64,000 nucleotides of DNA from Vibrio penaeicida (GTDB taxonomy: Bacteria > Pseudomonadota > Gammaproteobacteria > Enterobacterales > Vibrionaceae): the NCBI RefSeq assembly GCF_002933855.1, contig NZ_BFAQ01000008.1, positions 171,744 to 235,743 of the forward strand, read 5' to 3'. The notes below the pieces were generated by a model that saw nothing but the letters and a program-made list of their open reading frames with translations, was not told where the DNA came from and searched no databases. The translations under genes were made by a program, and so were the position numbers. Shown here piece after piece: positions 26,711 through 36,992 of the stretch (positions are counted from its first letter, which is position 1; each line of letters starts with the position of its first letter).

Positions 26711-27436
26711 TTAAAGCCAGATCTTTTCGATTGGTGTATCCCCTGAAAAGTGATGTTGAATCTGCGCTTGGAGCAACTCGGCCGTTGCCATTGCATCGGT
26801 TAGTGCGTGATGCGGAGGGTAGGTCGGCAACCCATATCGTTCTCTTGAAGAGCCGAGCCGAACAGACTGTCGCTTCGTTCCCTTAAAGCGGTTCATGATG
26901 CCAGCGGTGTAGTCATCTTGAACCTGAGATTCAATTTCCATGGTGTCTATAACTGGGAAAACGATGCCTTCCTTAATGCGTTCTTTCAATGCGATATCAA
27001 GGAACTCTCGCTCTATTTTTCGGTAATGCACAACCACGACTTTACCAGCTAAAGCATCCAGTACTTCGTCAAGAATGCGTTTTAAGTCGGGCGCGCCTAA
27101 TATGTCATTGTGGGTGATACCGTGAATGACAACGGATTCTTCTTCAAGAGGGGTATTAGGGCGAACAATCCAGTGTTTTGCTTGACGGCAAAATATTCGG
27201 TTTACGTTGAAGGGGACTAAACCAATACTGATGATATCGTCTTTTTCGGCGTTCAACCCTGTGGTTTCAAAATCCAATGCGACCATTGGAACCTCTGAAA
27301 GCGGTGTCGCGCCATCAACAATACCCGCTTCATAGAAACTTCGTAGCCGTTCATCACTGACGGTGCTCGCTTTATCTTTAAATCGTTCCACCCAGTTATC
27401 CGAGTGACCGAGCCGGTTTTTTCTAAATAGATTCAA
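26711..27436 (-). CDS. DnaQ-like 3'-5' exonuclease (DEDDh)
   Basis: This 241-residue protein has a DEDDh exonuclease fold: ALDFETTGL supplies the first D and E, VVVHYRKIEREFLD the second acidic site, and HHALTDAMATAELL the catalytic His and final Asp. It resembles DNA polymerase III epsilon-like proteins, not the replicative subunit itself, and has an N-terminal extension of about 45 residues. It starts 11 bp after the DUF294/CBS protein, a gene pairing seen in many gammaproteobacteria. Its substrate (DNA, RNA or a small nucleotide) cannot be told from sequence. Confidence 0.85.
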   Translation of the reverse strand: MNLFRKNRLGHSDNWVERFKDKASTVSDERLRSFYEAGIVDGATPLSEVPMVALDFETTGLNAEKDDIISIGLVPFNVNRIFCRQAKHWIVRPNTPLEEESVVIHGITHNDILGAPDLKRILDEVLDALAGKVVVVHYRKIEREFLDIALKERIKEGIVFPVIDTMEIESQVQDDYTAGIMNRFKGTKRQSVRLGSSRERYGLPTYPPHHALTDAMATAELLQAQIQHHFSGDTPIEKIWL

Positions 27437-27447
27437 AATGCTACCCG

Positions 27448-29331
27448 TTATTTAAAGGTGTTTGCTTGGTAACGATATTTCAAAAAATTCTGAGCATTGC
27501 TTAAAATCTGAAATGCATCTTTTAGGTTACGGCGTTCGAAGTCAGACATATTGTCAGGCTCGATGTTGTTATCCGGTTCTATCATGGCTTCTACGTCAAG
27601 CGCTTGGTGGCGTATACGAACCGTTGAAATAAACTCCATGGCATCACGGAGATCTTCCCCTTTGCCTTTAGGAAGGATTCCCTCATCAATAATGTCGTCT
27701 AAGCGCTCAAATGAGTTTTGGGAGCGTGAACCGACGGCAAGAGCATGTACACGAATAAGATCCGCGAGAGGAGCGGTTCCACGTCGTTTTAGATTAATGG
27801 AATTCTTATGTTGTCCGTCTTTTTCCATCACAAAGCTTTTGAAGAAACCCAATGGTGGCGTGCGGCTAATGGCGTTACGGGCCAAACAAGCTAAGAATCG
27901 ATTATTTTTTCTCGCACGGCGAACAATGTAACCATTAAGCTGTTCTGCCCACTTAATGCGCCCATGAACACCATCTAGATCGAAGAATATGGAACTGTTC
28001 AGAAGTGCTTTAGGGTTCGGATCATCTATCCAATCGTTGAAGCACTCTTCCCACTCTCGGCGTGTCATGCGCCACATTGGATTGGTGGCCATTATGTCAC
28101 CAGTGCAGTAGTTATAACCACACTCATTTAGCGCATCACAGACAAACGTTGCAAGGTTTTCGAAGTATTCACCGTGTTTTTCCGCGTCGTAACCTTCATC
28201 CAGAATGATGGCGTTGTCTTGATCGGTCACGATGAGCTGTTCATCCCTCGCCATAGAGCCCAGAGCCAAGAAACAATAGGGAACAGGAGGGGAGCCGAGC
28301 TTTTCTTCCGCCATCTCTATGATTCTTTGTTTGAAGCTTCGTCCAATAACCGACATGGCGCTGCCCACCATGTGGGAGTTGGCATCTTCGTTTACGAGCC
28401 TCACAAAGCTGTCTTTCACTTGCTCAGAAAGGCTTTTTAACTCTTCTAATGTTTGTTGTTGGAAAATACTACTAACAAGCAGTAGAGAGTTCTGAGATTC
28501 GTAGCGAACAATATCCGTTGCTTCGATGATCCCGAGTGGCTGGTGGTTCTTTACTACAGGGAGGTGGTGCATGTTGTATCGAAGCATGGTCAACATGGCT
28601 TCGTACACATAGGCATTGTGATCGAGAGAGACAACGTCGGTCGACATAACATCAGCAACGGGGGAGTCAGGAGAAAGCCCGGACGCAAGTACTCGCGTAC
28701 ACAGATCTCGGTCAGTGATGATGCCCTTTAAGGGGCTTTCATCTTCTTCGTTTTCAGCTGTTTCTTGGTGAAACACCAATAAAGAGGAAACATTTTCTGC
28801 GGCCATGAGTTGCGCGGCTTCTTGAATGGATTGATCGCTGAAAATCGTTACGGGTTCTCTGGTCAGTAACGTTCTAACTTTGGACGTTGTAAGATCGTTC
28901 GCGTCACTGTTGTTTGATACCGCTTGGCGCAATCTTGCTGAATCCTCTACTTCAACAAAATCCGCAAAGTTATCATTTTCATCGTAAAGTGTTTGAAACG
29001 TATCCTCCGGAATGCAGTACACAAGTGTGTCTTCAATCGCGGTTACTGGGAATCGTACTTTGTTGTTGGTTAACAAGCCCATTTGCCCAAATACGTCCCC
29101 TTCATCGAGGCGGTTATAAAGCTCGCCATTCCGGCGGTAGACTTCGACAACGCCACTTCGAACTAGGTACAAATCGTGTATGTGATCGCCAAAATGAATA
29201 ATAGGTGTGCCTTGCCTGAAATAGGAGATTTCAATGCTGTTTGCAACGCTATCGAGCAGGTCTTCTGTCAATACGTTGAACGGAGGGTATTGAGAGATGA
29301 AGGATTTTATTTCTATAATTTCTGCTTGCAT
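27448..29331 (-). CDS. cNMP-binding / CBS / DUF294 nucleotidyltransferase-like protein
   Basis: This 627-residue cytosolic protein contains, in order, a cyclic-nucleotide-binding domain (about 15-135), two CBS domains (about 150-285), a DUF294 putative nucleotidyltransferase domain with GSMARDEQLIVTDQDNAII (about 355-375, GS-x9-D-x-D pattern), and a DUF294 C-terminal domain. The family resembles GlnD-type uridylyltransferases. CBS and cNMP modules imply control by an adenine nucleotide or cyclic nucleotide. It forms an operon with the DnaQ-like exonuclease. The target of nucleotidylation, if any, is unknown. Confidence 0.88.
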   Translation of the reverse strand: MQAEIIEIKSFISQYPPFNVLTEDLLDSVANSIEISYFRQGTPIIHFGDHIHDLYLVRSGVVEVYRRNGELYNRLDEGDVFGQMGLLTNNKVRFPVTAIEDTLVYCIPEDTFQTLYDENDNFADFVEVEDSARLRQAVSNNSDANDLTTSKVRTLLTREPVTIFSDQSIQEAAQLMAAENVSSLLVFHQETAENEEDESPLKGIITDRDLCTRVLASGLSPDSPVADVMSTDVVSLDHNAYVYEAMLTMLRYNMHHLPVVKNHQPLGIIEATDIVRYESQNSLLLVSSIFQQQTLEELKSLSEQVKDSFVRLVNEDANSHMVGSAMSVIGRSFKQRIIEMAEEKLGSPPVPYCFLALGSMARDEQLIVTDQDNAIILDEGYDAEKHGEYFENLATFVCDALNECGYNYCTGDIMATNPMWRMTRREWEECFNDWIDDPNPKALLNSSIFFDLDGVHGRIKWAEQLNGYIVRRARKNNRFLACLARNAISRTPPLGFFKSFVMEKDGQHKNSINLKRRGTAPLADLIRVHALAVGSRSQNSFERLDDIIDEGILPKGKGEDLRDAMEFISTVRIRHQALDVEAMIEPDNNIEPDNMSDFERRNLKDAFQILSNAQNFLKYRYQANTFK

Positions 29332-29464
29332 GATTCGCTCTTGGCTGACCTTCGGTTACTGGTGTCGCTGACTTTTTAGAGTGCGTAACGAGGTCTAATG
29401 ATGGAAATTTTTTCTGAACCCGAACTTAGAGGTACTCAGATATATTCATCGTATAGGAATCAAT

Positions 29465-29495
29465 AAAAAAGACCAGCCACGAGGCTGGTCTTTTG
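29465..29495 (-). terminator. Rho-independent terminator of aspC (bidirectional)
   Basis: AAAAGACCAGCC/GGCTGGTCTTTT is a 12-bp stem with a 4-nt loop and A/T runs on both sides. It lies after the aspC stop in its reading direction. Confidence 0.85.
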
Positions 29496-29569
29496 AATCA
29501 GAGTTGTTCATTAAATCCATCTAGTTCATTAAAAAGACAAATCCAACGAAACAATACAGAGCGAATTCA

Positions 29570-30760
29570 TTAAAGAACCGCTGCAATACCTTTACAAAGT
29601 GGTCCCATGTTTTCTTTTGTCATACCAGCAACGCTGATGCGACCAGAACCCACGATGTAGATAGCGAACTCTTCTTTCAAGCGGGTAACTTGCTCTTTGG
29701 ATAAACCAGAGAATGAGAACATGCCATTCTGGCGTTCAATGAAGCTGAAATCAGCCTCTACACCTTCCGATTTTAAAGTGGCAACGAAAAGCTCGCGCAT
29801 CTCTTGAATACGGTCGCGCATTTCAGCGACTTCTTTTTCCCATTCTGCACGAAGATCAGCATCGTTAAGAATGTGAGTTACAACCGCAGAGCCGTGCGCT
29901 GGAGGGTTAGAGTAGATAGAACGAATGATGCTTTTCACTTGAGAGAAAGCTGTAGCAGCCACGTCTTCTTCTTTTGCCACAAGCGTAAATGCACCCACAC
30001 GTTCGTTGTACAATCCGAAGTTTTTGGAGAAAGAACTCGCAACTAAAATCTCAGAGTTATGCTTAGCGAATACACGAAGACCCGCAGCATCTTCTTCTAC
30101 GCCTTTAGCGAAACCTTGGTACGCGAAATCGAATAGAGGAAGTAAACCTTTGTCGGCACAAAGCTTAGCCAGTGTTTCCCACTCATCTGCAGTTGGATCA
30201 ATGCCCGTTGGGTTGTGACAACAGCCGTGTAGAAGCACGATGTCGCCTGCACTTGCTGTTTCTAGATCAGCGACCATAGAAGCAAAGTCTTTGTCTTTCG
30301 TTTCTGCGTTGTAGTAGCTGTATTGAGCCGTCTCAAGACCAGCTGCTGTAAATACGCCGTTGTGGTTGGCCCAAGTTGGGTTGCTGATCCAGATCTTAGG
30401 GCTATTAAGTTGGCGCTTAATGAATTCGCCAGCAACACGTAATGCACCCGTACCACCTGGAGCCTGTGCTGTTTTTGCACGCTTAGACGCAACGACATCA
30501 GAATCCGCACCAAATAGTAACTTTTGTACCGCTAAACCATACTCAGCTGTCCCTTCAATCGTCAGATAAGATTTGGTTTTTTCTGTTTCAAGAAGCGCTG
30601 CTTCCGCTTTTTTAACTGTCGCCAGAACAGGAGTTTGACCTTGCTCATTTTTGTAGATACCAACACCAAGGTTGATTTTTTCTTTGCGGGTATCTTTTTT
30701 GAATTCTTCAGTTAGACCAAGGATTGGGTCAGCGGGGGCGGCATTGACTTTTTCAAACAT
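29570..30760 (-). CDS. aspC: Aromatic/aspartate aminotransferase
   Basis: This 396-residue protein is the length of E. coli AspC (396) and matches it throughout. It has [13 protein letters not shown] at the N-terminus, [13 protein letters not shown] for cofactor binding, [11 protein letters not shown], and the PLP lysine in [15 protein letters not shown]. It transfers the amino group between aspartate and 2-oxoglutarate in the cytosol. In E. coli the ldtD-ycbK-ycbL genes lie beside aspC; here they are about 13 kb apart, with a TRAP/TCS block and other genes between. It appears monocistronic with a terminator. Confidence 0.92.
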   Translation of the reverse strand: MFEKVNAAPADPILGLTEEFKKDTRKEKINLGVGIYKNEQGQTPVLATVKKAEAALLETEKTKSYLTIEGTAEYGLAVQKLLFGADSDVVASKRAKTAQAPGGTGALRVAGEFIKRQLNSPKIWISNPTWANHNGVFTAAGLETAQYSYYNAETKDKDFASMVADLETASAGDIVLLHGCCHNPTGIDPTADEWETLAKLCADKGLLPLFDFAYQGFAKGVEEDAAGLRVFAKHNSEILVASSFSKNFGLYNERVGAFTLVAKEEDVAATAFSQVKSIIRSIYSNPPAHGSAVVTHILNDADLRAEWEKEVAEMRDRIQEMRELFVATLKSEGVEADFSFIERQNGMFSFSGLSKEQVTRLKEEFAIYIVGSGRISVAGMTKENMGPLCKGIAAVL

Positions 30761-31019
30761 AATCGGCGTCCGTTTTAATTAATTGGGGGAAAGGTTAAAC
30801 TTGAGTATCAATATACGCTTATTTATACCTTTCCCCGACACGGGTTACAACCGGATTTCAACAGAAAGTGGTATTTTTATTTGTTAGCAGACCAGTGGCT
30901 GCATAACGTAAGAAAAATCCAATTAATCTCCTGTAATTTTAGACGATTATCGCCAGTTAACCGCGCAAACCACACATTGTTCGTGGGGTAGGGGAGCCCG
31001 AGTATCGAACCGAATAAGA

Positions 31020-32522
31020 TTATGCAAATTGCAGGTCACCAGCATCAGGCTTTTGCTCTTCGGATTCCTGTTTTTTATCTTTATAGTGGGCTGCTATTTG
31101 TTTGAACTCTTCTTCAACACTTAAAAATGCGTCTACCACTTCAGGATCAAAGTGCTTCCCATTCCCCTCCAGAATGATGCTTTTCGCTTTCTCATGGCTG
31201 AAAGCGGGTTTGTATACGCGCTTAGAAATCAGAGCATCATAAACATCTGCTAGGGCCATTAAGCGACCAGAGAGTGGAATGTCCTCTCCTGATAACGCAT
31301 TTGGATAGCCACTACCATCCCATTTTTCATGATGTGACAATGAAATCTCGCGAGCAAGTTTCAAAAACGATGAGCTGCCCATCCGCCTTTCAGCAATGGA
31401 CAAAGCGTCTGCCCCAATTTGTGGGTGCCCTTTCATAACATCGAACTCTTCATCAGTCAGTTTTCCTGGCTTCAATAGTACGGCGTCAGGGATACCGACT
31501 TTACCCACGTCATGTAAGGGGGCCGATTTATAAAGAAGGTCGATATAGGAAGGGGTTAAAAGTTGGCTGAATTTTTCCGAAGAAGAAAGATGAATAGCCA
31601 GAGCTTTCACATATTCTTGGGTACGTAAAATGTGTGCCCCTGTCTCGTTATCACGAGACTCAGCGAGAGCGGCGAGGCTAACGATGGCGACATCACGTGT
31701 CGTTTGTACTTCATCCTGAGATTCTTGCAATGAATCCAGCATTTGATTCGTCAGAGTAGCCATCGCGCCTAATTCGTCATTTTGCGCAATCGGAAGCCTA
31801 GCCGCGATATTGCCATTTGTGACTTGAATGAGCGCTTTTTCTTGGCTGAGTAGAACCTTTTTCATTAACTTTGCCCAAAGCACCATAATGGTTATTGCAT
31901 AGCCAGTGAGCACTGCGGCGATGTAAATGAATTCTTTTAAGATGCTGAGTTTTCCAGAACCGTCATGTAAGGCTTCTGGTGTGTTTTCTAGCCAATGTAT
32001 GTCTTTGAATGCCACCATACTTAGCATGATAGCTAGAGTCGACAACAGCAAAACAACCAGTGTAATCATTTGTTTTACCATGGAGCGTCTCTTGCCCATT
32101 AAGTTAAAGCCAGTTTGATCTTGCCTCATTAAAGAGCTGAATTCTTTTATCTGATAGCTCAAATGTAAAATGCTTCCGGTAAAGAAACCAAACAGCGTCA
32201 TACCAAAAAGAACTTTTAAATTGCTCTCGATAGGGAATTCATAAACGGAGTGATAAAAATAAGCAAATGGAAGGCTGATTAAGAAAAAGAGTGTCGTATC
32301 TAAACGAATGAAATTGGCATTTTGCTTGTTAATATAAAGATTGGTGACCGTGAGTCTTATTGCAAAAAGAATGGCATAGACCACGCCAGTATGAAAAAGC
32401 ACTTCTTTGAGCGTTAGAGTCTCCAGCATTGGGCATACTCGCCCCCCGTAAATACCAAATAGCAATCCTGCTATGGTATATAGCTTAAAGGTAAGTGATG
32501 TATTAAAGTCCTTGGCATTCAT
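31020..32522 (-). CDS. Membrane HD-GYP domain c-di-GMP phosphodiesterase
   Basis: This 500-residue protein has about six transmembrane helices in its first 235 residues, a HAMP-like linker (ALIQVTNGNIAARLPIAQNDELG, core NGNIAARLPIAQNDELG) and an HD-GYP domain (about 285-470). The HD motif lies in PLHDVGKVGIPD and the GYP-type motif is SHHEKWDGSGYPN. HD-GYP proteins hydrolyse c-di-GMP to pGpG or GMP. The acidic C-terminal tail is short and nonconserved. With the EAL protein at the left edge, it is the second probable c-di-GMP-degrading enzyme in the window. The signal it senses is not evident. Confidence 0.88.
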   Translation of the reverse strand: MNAKDFNTSLTFKLYTIAGLLFGIYGGRVCPMLETLTLKEVLFHTGVVYAILFAIRLTVTNLYINKQNANFIRLDTTLFFLISLPFAYFYHSVYEFPIESNLKVLFGMTLFGFFTGSILHLSYQIKEFSSLMRQDQTGFNLMGKRRSMVKQMITLVVLLLSTLAIMLSMVAFKDIHWLENTPEALHDGSGKLSILKEFIYIAAVLTGYAITIMVLWAKLMKKVLLSQEKALIQVTNGNIAARLPIAQNDELGAMATLTNQMLDSLQESQDEVQTTRDVAIVSLAALAESRDNETGAHILRTQEYVKALAIHLSSSEKFSQLLTPSYIDLLYKSAPLHDVGKVGIPDAVLLKPGKLTDEEFDVMKGHPQIGADALSIAERRMGSSSFLKLAREISLSHHEKWDGSGYPNALSGEDIPLSGRLMALADVYDALISKRVYKPAFSHEKAKSIILEGNGKHFDPEVVDAFLSVEEEFKQIAAHYKDKKQESEEQKPDAGDLQFA

Positions 32523-32843
32523 AGGACAATCCTTAGTAGTTCTGTAGCCTATCTTGTCTTTGTTTCAGTCTAGCACTTTTATATCTAGGTAACTTTAAGA
32601 TGCCGAATCCTGCTTCTTGAGGCTACTGAATATAGAGTTATATAAAATTAAGACCGACCTTTCATTCTTTTCATTTCAGCTAAACCATTTCATGTTTTAT
32701 ACATCTCTAAGTATCCTGAGGTGTATGAGTATAAAGCAAGCAAAGGAACAAAAAACGGTTTGGAATTTAGCCGAGATCAAGATAGTTAAATTAAAAACGC
32801 CACTCATCTGAGTGGCGTTTGGATTCAGAAGGGTAGGCAGCTT
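32523..32843. other. Intergenic region between HD-GYP gene and asnS
   Basis: This 321-bp gap holds the HD-GYP promoter on one side and the asnS terminator on the other. The intervening A/T-rich stretch contains a 64-codon ORF that has no ribosome site and runs over the terminator, so I do not call it. I see nothing else there. Confidence 0.5.
32795..32822 (-). terminator. Rho-independent terminator of asnS
   Basis: AAACGCCACT/AGTGGCGTTT stem around a 6-nt loop, followed in the minus direction by a TTTAA run. Confidence 0.8.
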
Positions 32844-34244
32844 TTAGAAGTTTGCACTACGCGGAGTACGTGGGAATGGAATCACGTCACGAACGTTACC
32901 CATACCTGTTACGTAAGACACTAAACGCTCGAAACCTAAACCGAAACCAGCGTGTGGAACTGTTCCGTATTTGCGTAGGTCGCGGTACCAGCTCATGTGC
33001 TCAGGATCGATATTCATTGCGATCATACGCTCGTCGAGAATATCTAGACGCTCTTCACGTTGCGCACCGCCAATGATTTCGCCGATGCCCGGCGCAAGTA
33101 CATCCATTGCCGCAACTGTTTTACCATCGTCGTTTAGACGCATGTAGAAAGCTTTAATGTCTTTCGGGTAGTTCTTCACGATAACAGGCGCTTTGAAGTG
33201 CTCTTCCGCTAGGTAGCGCTCATGCTCAGAAGACATGTCGATGCCCCATTCAACGTCAAATTCAAATTTCTTACCGGAATCAAGAAGAATTTGAATAGCG
33301 TCTGTGTAGTCAACTTGTGCAAAGTCAGCGTCAACGAATTGCTCTAAGCGAGTAATCGCTTCTTTGTCGATACGTTGAGCAAAGAATTCTAGGTCGTCAC
33401 GACGCTCTGCAAGAACTGCTTTGAAAACGTACTTAAGCATGTCTTCAGCCAGTTTCGCGACATCGTCAAGATCAGCGAAGGCAACTTCAGGCTCAACCAT
33501 CCAGAATTCAGCTAAGTGACGACTCGTGTTTGAGTTTTCCGCGCGGAAAGTTGGACCAAAGGTGTAAACCTTGCTTAGCGCACAAGCATAAGCTTCCGCA
33601 TTAAGTTGGCCAGAAACCGTTAGGAAAGTCTCTTTACCGAAGAAATCTTCGTTGTAATCTACGTCGCCTTTTTCAGTACGAGGTAGGTTTTCCATATCTA
33701 GCGTAGAAACGCGGAACATTTCACCTGCACCTTCTGCATCAGATGCAGTGATAAGAGGGGCAGATGTCCAGAAGAAACCTTCTTCGTGGTAGAAACGGTG
33801 AATAGCTTGAGATAGGCAGTTACGAACACGAGCCACTGCACCAATCACGTTTGTACGTGGGCGTAAGTGTGCTACTTCGCGAAGGTATTCAATAGAGTGA
33901 CGTGTCTTAGCCATTGGATAAGTGTCAGCATCTTCTACCCAGCCAACAACTTTAACGTCGGTTGCAGCAAGTTCGAAATCTTGACCTTTTGCAGGAGACT
34001 CAACAATCTTACCTGTTACTTCAACAGAGCAGCCTGTAGTTAGCTTTAATACTTCGTCTTCGTAATTATTAAGATTATTTGGGACCACGGCCTGAATCGG
34101 GTCGAAACAAGAGCCGTCATAAATGGCAAGGAAAGAGATTCCAGCTTTGGAATCACGACGTGAACGGATCCAACCGCGGACAGTGACTTCACTATCTACA
34201 GCTAGCTTACCGCTTAGTACGTCTGTTACAGGCGCGTAAGTCAT
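32844..34244 (-). CDS. asnS: Asparaginyl-tRNA synthetase
   Basis: I choose the ATG at 34244, which gives 466 residues, the same as E. coli AsnS, and matches its N-terminus ([13 protein letters not shown]...). An upstream in-frame start would add 26 residues that overlap a hairpin. It has an OB-fold anticodon-binding domain ([17 protein letters not shown]) and class II motifs ([30 protein letters not shown] at the end). It charges tRNA-Asn with asparagine. GGAG lies 12 nt upstream of the chosen start. The leader carries a 12-bp hairpin at 34277-34313 that could be the terminator of the preceding chemoreceptor gene or an attenuator. Confidence 0.95.
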   Translation of the reverse strand: MTYAPVTDVLSGKLAVDSEVTVRGWIRSRRDSKAGISFLAIYDGSCFDPIQAVVPNNLNNYEDEVLKLTTGCSVEVTGKIVESPAKGQDFELAATDVKVVGWVEDADTYPMAKTRHSIEYLREVAHLRPRTNVIGAVARVRNCLSQAIHRFYHEEGFFWTSAPLITASDAEGAGEMFRVSTLDMENLPRTEKGDVDYNEDFFGKETFLTVSGQLNAEAYACALSKVYTFGPTFRAENSNTSRHLAEFWMVEPEVAFADLDDVAKLAEDMLKYVFKAVLAERRDDLEFFAQRIDKEAITRLEQFVDADFAQVDYTDAIQILLDSGKKFEFDVEWGIDMSSEHERYLAEEHFKAPVIVKNYPKDIKAFYMRLNDDGKTVAAMDVLAPGIGEIIGGAQREERLDILDERMIAMNIDPEHMSWYRDLRKYGTVPHAGFGLGFERLVSYVTGMGNVRDVIPFPRTPRSANF

Positions 34245-34276
34245 GTTTGATATATTCTCCATAGAGGTCAAAATAC

Positions 34277-34313
34277 AACCCGATTGAGTGATTTGTGAAC
34301 GCTCAATCGGGTT
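34277..34313 (-). terminator. Hairpin between chemoreceptor gene and asnS
   Basis: AACCCGATTGAG/CTCAATCGGGTT is a 12-bp perfect stem with a 13-nt loop. In the minus direction it follows the chemoreceptor stop (34367) and precedes asnS. A short T-containing stretch follows (GTATTTTG). It acts either as a terminator or as a leader element. Confidence 0.65.
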
Positions 34314-34366
34314 AGAAATCATTTCTTCAATTTCAACCTGACATATTACCTGTCAAATCATTAGCT

Positions 34367-35986
34367 TCAACCTTTAATGTCGTGTGGAAGCGTAAATTGA
34401 TTAAGTAATGCCTCAAGTTGCTCGGACAAATGCTCAAGATTTAGACTGATCTCTCGTGTCTGACTTGCGGAGGCGGAGGTTTGATCGGCATGTAAAGTAA
34501 TGGTTTCCAGTTTGTGACTCACATTATTGCTAACAGAAGTCTGCATTCTCACTTGTTCCTGAATGCTATTAGCGTGTTGATTCGCTTGCTGCATTTCCTC
34601 TACCACTTCTGTCAGTGTTCTAGACAGCAATTCAATAGACTCTGCTCTTGAGTGAGCTTGCTGACAGACATGATCCACGGATTCTAGTGACTGATCGCTG
34701 CCTTGCTGAAAATTCGAGATGATGCTTTCGATGCTGGCTGTCGCTTCTTGAGTACGGCTGGCGAGTTGGCGGACTTCGTCTGCGACAACGGCAAACCCTC
34801 TTCCTTGTTCACCGGCTCGGGCAGCTTCAATTGCAGCGTTTAAGGCGAGTAAGTTGGTTTGCTCGGCAATGCCTTTGATGACCGCTAGAATGGAAGAAAC
34901 TTGGCCTGTTTGTTCATTCAAGTCGGTAATCATGCCTTTTACCGATTCAATATCGCCCACTAGGTTTTGAATATCTTCACTTGCGTTGTGCGAACGTGTG
35001 GAGCCCGATTTGGCCGTGTCTGTGGTGTGCGTAATTAAAGAGGAAGCTTCGATGGTCGCATTTTCAATTCTTTGTTGCTGCTCTTGCAGTTCTATAATGT
35101 TCTGATTGACTTCAGATGTCTCTAACTGCTGATTGTTCGCTGCATTGTCGTTGTCGCGTGCAACGCCAGTAAGCTGCGTTGCGGATACGACCAAAGAGTG
35201 GGATGTCTTTTGCACTTGCGCTAGGCTATCTGCAACATTGTCGAGCAGTGTATTGATGTCTTCTGTGAGTTGACCGACTTCATCCTTTTTATGAATTTTC
35301 AGCCGGATAGAAAGATCTTTCTTAGTGCTGACCTGCTTCATAAATAAAGACGTTTTCTTAAGAGGGTTTACGATAATTTTGCGTATGACACCTATCGCAA
35401 TGAAAAAACCTAAAGCAGCAATTCCAGTCATGATTGCGACGGCGATTAACGTACGTTGACTCACTAAGGCATTCAAATGGCTTAGGTTATACTCCAGCCG
35501 AATAGCGCCGAGCACTTCACCATCTTGAGACATATGGCAGGCGATACAATTGGTGCCACGGTAGTTTTCTCTCGCTTTCATCGGAAGTGCAACTACAATC
35601 CCTTTTCCCCATTCTGCGTCAATGGTTTCGATTACGGTTTCGCCAGCCAAAGCGCGCCTATCAATATCATCTTTTGGGTTTTGATATTCTGAACCCGCTC
35701 CATAAAGCTTAGAAACGGCGTCAGCTCTCAACACCCTGACGTTTTCAATACCATCTTGTGCTAATGCCTTTTCTCGTAATGTTTCTTTCTGCGACATTGT
35801 GCCTGTTAACATCATCATATTAAGGCTGTCAAAATAGTTGCCTGCTTTATCCATCAGCTGTTCACTTAATACGGTATTGATTAAGTTACGTTGCTGAAAG
35901 TACTGGTAGGTTGTTGATGAAGCTAATACCAGAGTGAAAACAGAAACCAATGTTAAGAGTAGTTTAGACGTAATCGAAATTTGCAT
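34367..35986 (-). CDS. Methyl-accepting chemotaxis protein with CxxCH haem motif
   Basis: From ATG 35986 (an in-frame TTG at 36001 adds five residues) this is 539 residues. Transmembrane helices lie at about 5-25 and 180-203. The periplasmic sensor domain between them has [13 protein letters not shown], a c-type haem attachment site (C147, C150, H151). This resembles the DUF3365/Tll0287-type haem PAS-like sensors and suggests sensing of redox state or a gas. A HAMP domain follows, then the MCP signalling tip with [20 protein letters not shown]. No CheR-tethering pentapeptide is seen at the C-terminus (PHDIKG). It is monocistronic. Confidence 0.88.
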   Translation of the reverse strand: MQISITSKLLLTLVSVFTLVLASSTTYQYFQQRNLINTVLSEQLMDKAGNYFDSLNMMMLTGTMSQKETLREKALAQDGIENVRVLRADAVSKLYGAGSEYQNPKDDIDRRALAGETVIETIDAEWGKGIVVALPMKARENYRGTNCIACHMSQDGEVLGAIRLEYNLSHLNALVSQRTLIAVAIMTGIAALGFFIAIGVIRKIIVNPLKKTSLFMKQVSTKKDLSIRLKIHKKDEVGQLTEDINTLLDNVADSLAQVQKTSHSLVVSATQLTGVARDNDNAANNQQLETSEVNQNIIELQEQQQRIENATIEASSLITHTTDTAKSGSTRSHNASEDIQNLVGDIESVKGMITDLNEQTGQVSSILAVIKGIAEQTNLLALNAAIEAARAGEQGRGFAVVADEVRQLASRTQEATASIESIISNFQQGSDQSLESVDHVCQQAHSRAESIELLSRTLTEVVEEMQQANQHANSIQEQVRMQTSVSNNVSHKLETITLHADQTSASASQTREISLNLEHLSEQLEALLNQFTLPHDIKG

Positions 35987-36001
35987 AAATGATGACTTCA
36001 A

Positions 36002-36419
36002 ATGTTCGTTGTAGACATCTTGTATTTTATGTTAATAAATATCGCTGACTCGTGGTTTTAAATTATTATTGTGAAGTCGATGTTAATAATTAATCGTAAA
36101 TTGATTTAGAACAAATAAAAACCGAATACTTGAGTTAATAACTCGGTTATTGGTGAGCTGAATTTAATATTTTTTGAATTGAAATAAATATAAAACTTAC
36201 AGGTGGATGAAAATACGATTTATTCCTAGAACATTAGAATGCGTTTGGGAGAACTATTGGAATCCAGTTTATATTTATCGTATTTGGTCGATAGCATGTC
36301 TGTTAGCTGACTATAGGCTGACAAAAATCCCGCTGGTGTAATGTAGAACTAAACCCTTCGATGAGCACACTCAAGAAGAAGATTAACTTCAAATGTGAAT
36401 CAATCAAGGAGGGCAAAAC
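36002..36419. other. Intergenic region upstream of the PIG-V-like operon
   Basis: This AT-rich gap of about 418 bp between divergent genes contains the perfect 13-bp palindrome GAGTTAATAACTC (36132-36144), flanked by further matching bases (AACCGA/TCGGTT). No ORF with a ribosome site is evident. Promoters of both neighbours should lie here; I cannot place them with confidence. Confidence 0.4.
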
Positions 36420-36992
36420 GTGTCGAATAACGTGACGCAGGAACAAGGCATAAAAAGCGATAGGGTTAGTGCTGACAAGGGGCAGTCGAGAATTCATATA
36501 TCCCTCTTTATATTGTTTTCCGTACTTTCCTTATACTACCTATGGGTGCTGTATCTTATAGCTACCCCTCAAGTGAGTCTATCTTATAAAACGTATTATA
36601 TAGATAAAAAAACGCGCTACTGGGGGCGAGACAGCGAAACCTTTAAGATACCGTCATCGGGTGTTGTCGACTTATCACAAAAATCCCCTCTAATATCGAG
36701 ATCAGGTTGGACAAAGAAAACACAGCAGGGCTTTCGGACCTTAAAATCTGAGGGAGGAATCTACTTTTCTTCTATTCCACTGGGTAAGAAAACAATCACC
36801 ATAAAAATAAAAGAGTTAGACATGGCGAATAATGCTTCTTATTTTTTAAATGGAATTAAGTTGAGCTCATTCCGTACCTTTGATGGAGTTAAACTGTCAA
36901 TCCCAAATATGAACGAGTCTTTAAGTGAATTGAATTATTTAAAAATAAATGCACCCGATGAAATTAATATAAGCTCGGTGGTGTTTCAATGA
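36420..36992 (+). CDS. Single-pass membrane protein of unknown function, partner of PIG-V-like gene
   Basis: This 190-residue protein begins at GTG 36420, with a perfect AAGGAGG 7 nt upstream. One transmembrane helix lies at about 27-50 (LFILFSVLSLYYLWVLYLIA), with the N-terminus probably inside and about 140 residues outside. The soluble part is Ser/Lys-rich with beta-strand character (SSIPLGKKTITIKIKE, NNASYFLNGIKL) and resembles a carbohydrate-binding-like beta-sandwich, but I recognise no family. It overlaps the following membrane glycosyltransferase-like gene by 4 bp (ATGA), so the two are coupled. I infer a joint role at the cell surface. Confidence 0.7.
   Translation: MSNNVTQEQGIKSDRVSADKGQSRIHISLFILFSVLSLYYLWVLYLIATPQVSLSYKTYYIDKKTRYWGRDSETFKIPSSGVVDLSQKSPLISRSGWTKKTQQGFRTLKSEGGIYFSSIPLGKKTITIKIKELDMANNASYFLNGIKLSSFRTFDGVKLSIPNMNESLSELNYLKINAPDEINISSVVFQ

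Noticed and set aside
32617..32811. 64-aa plus-strand ORF between HD-GYP gene and asnS
   Set aside because: Runs through the asnS terminator, low-complexity A/T-rich translation, and no ribosome site.
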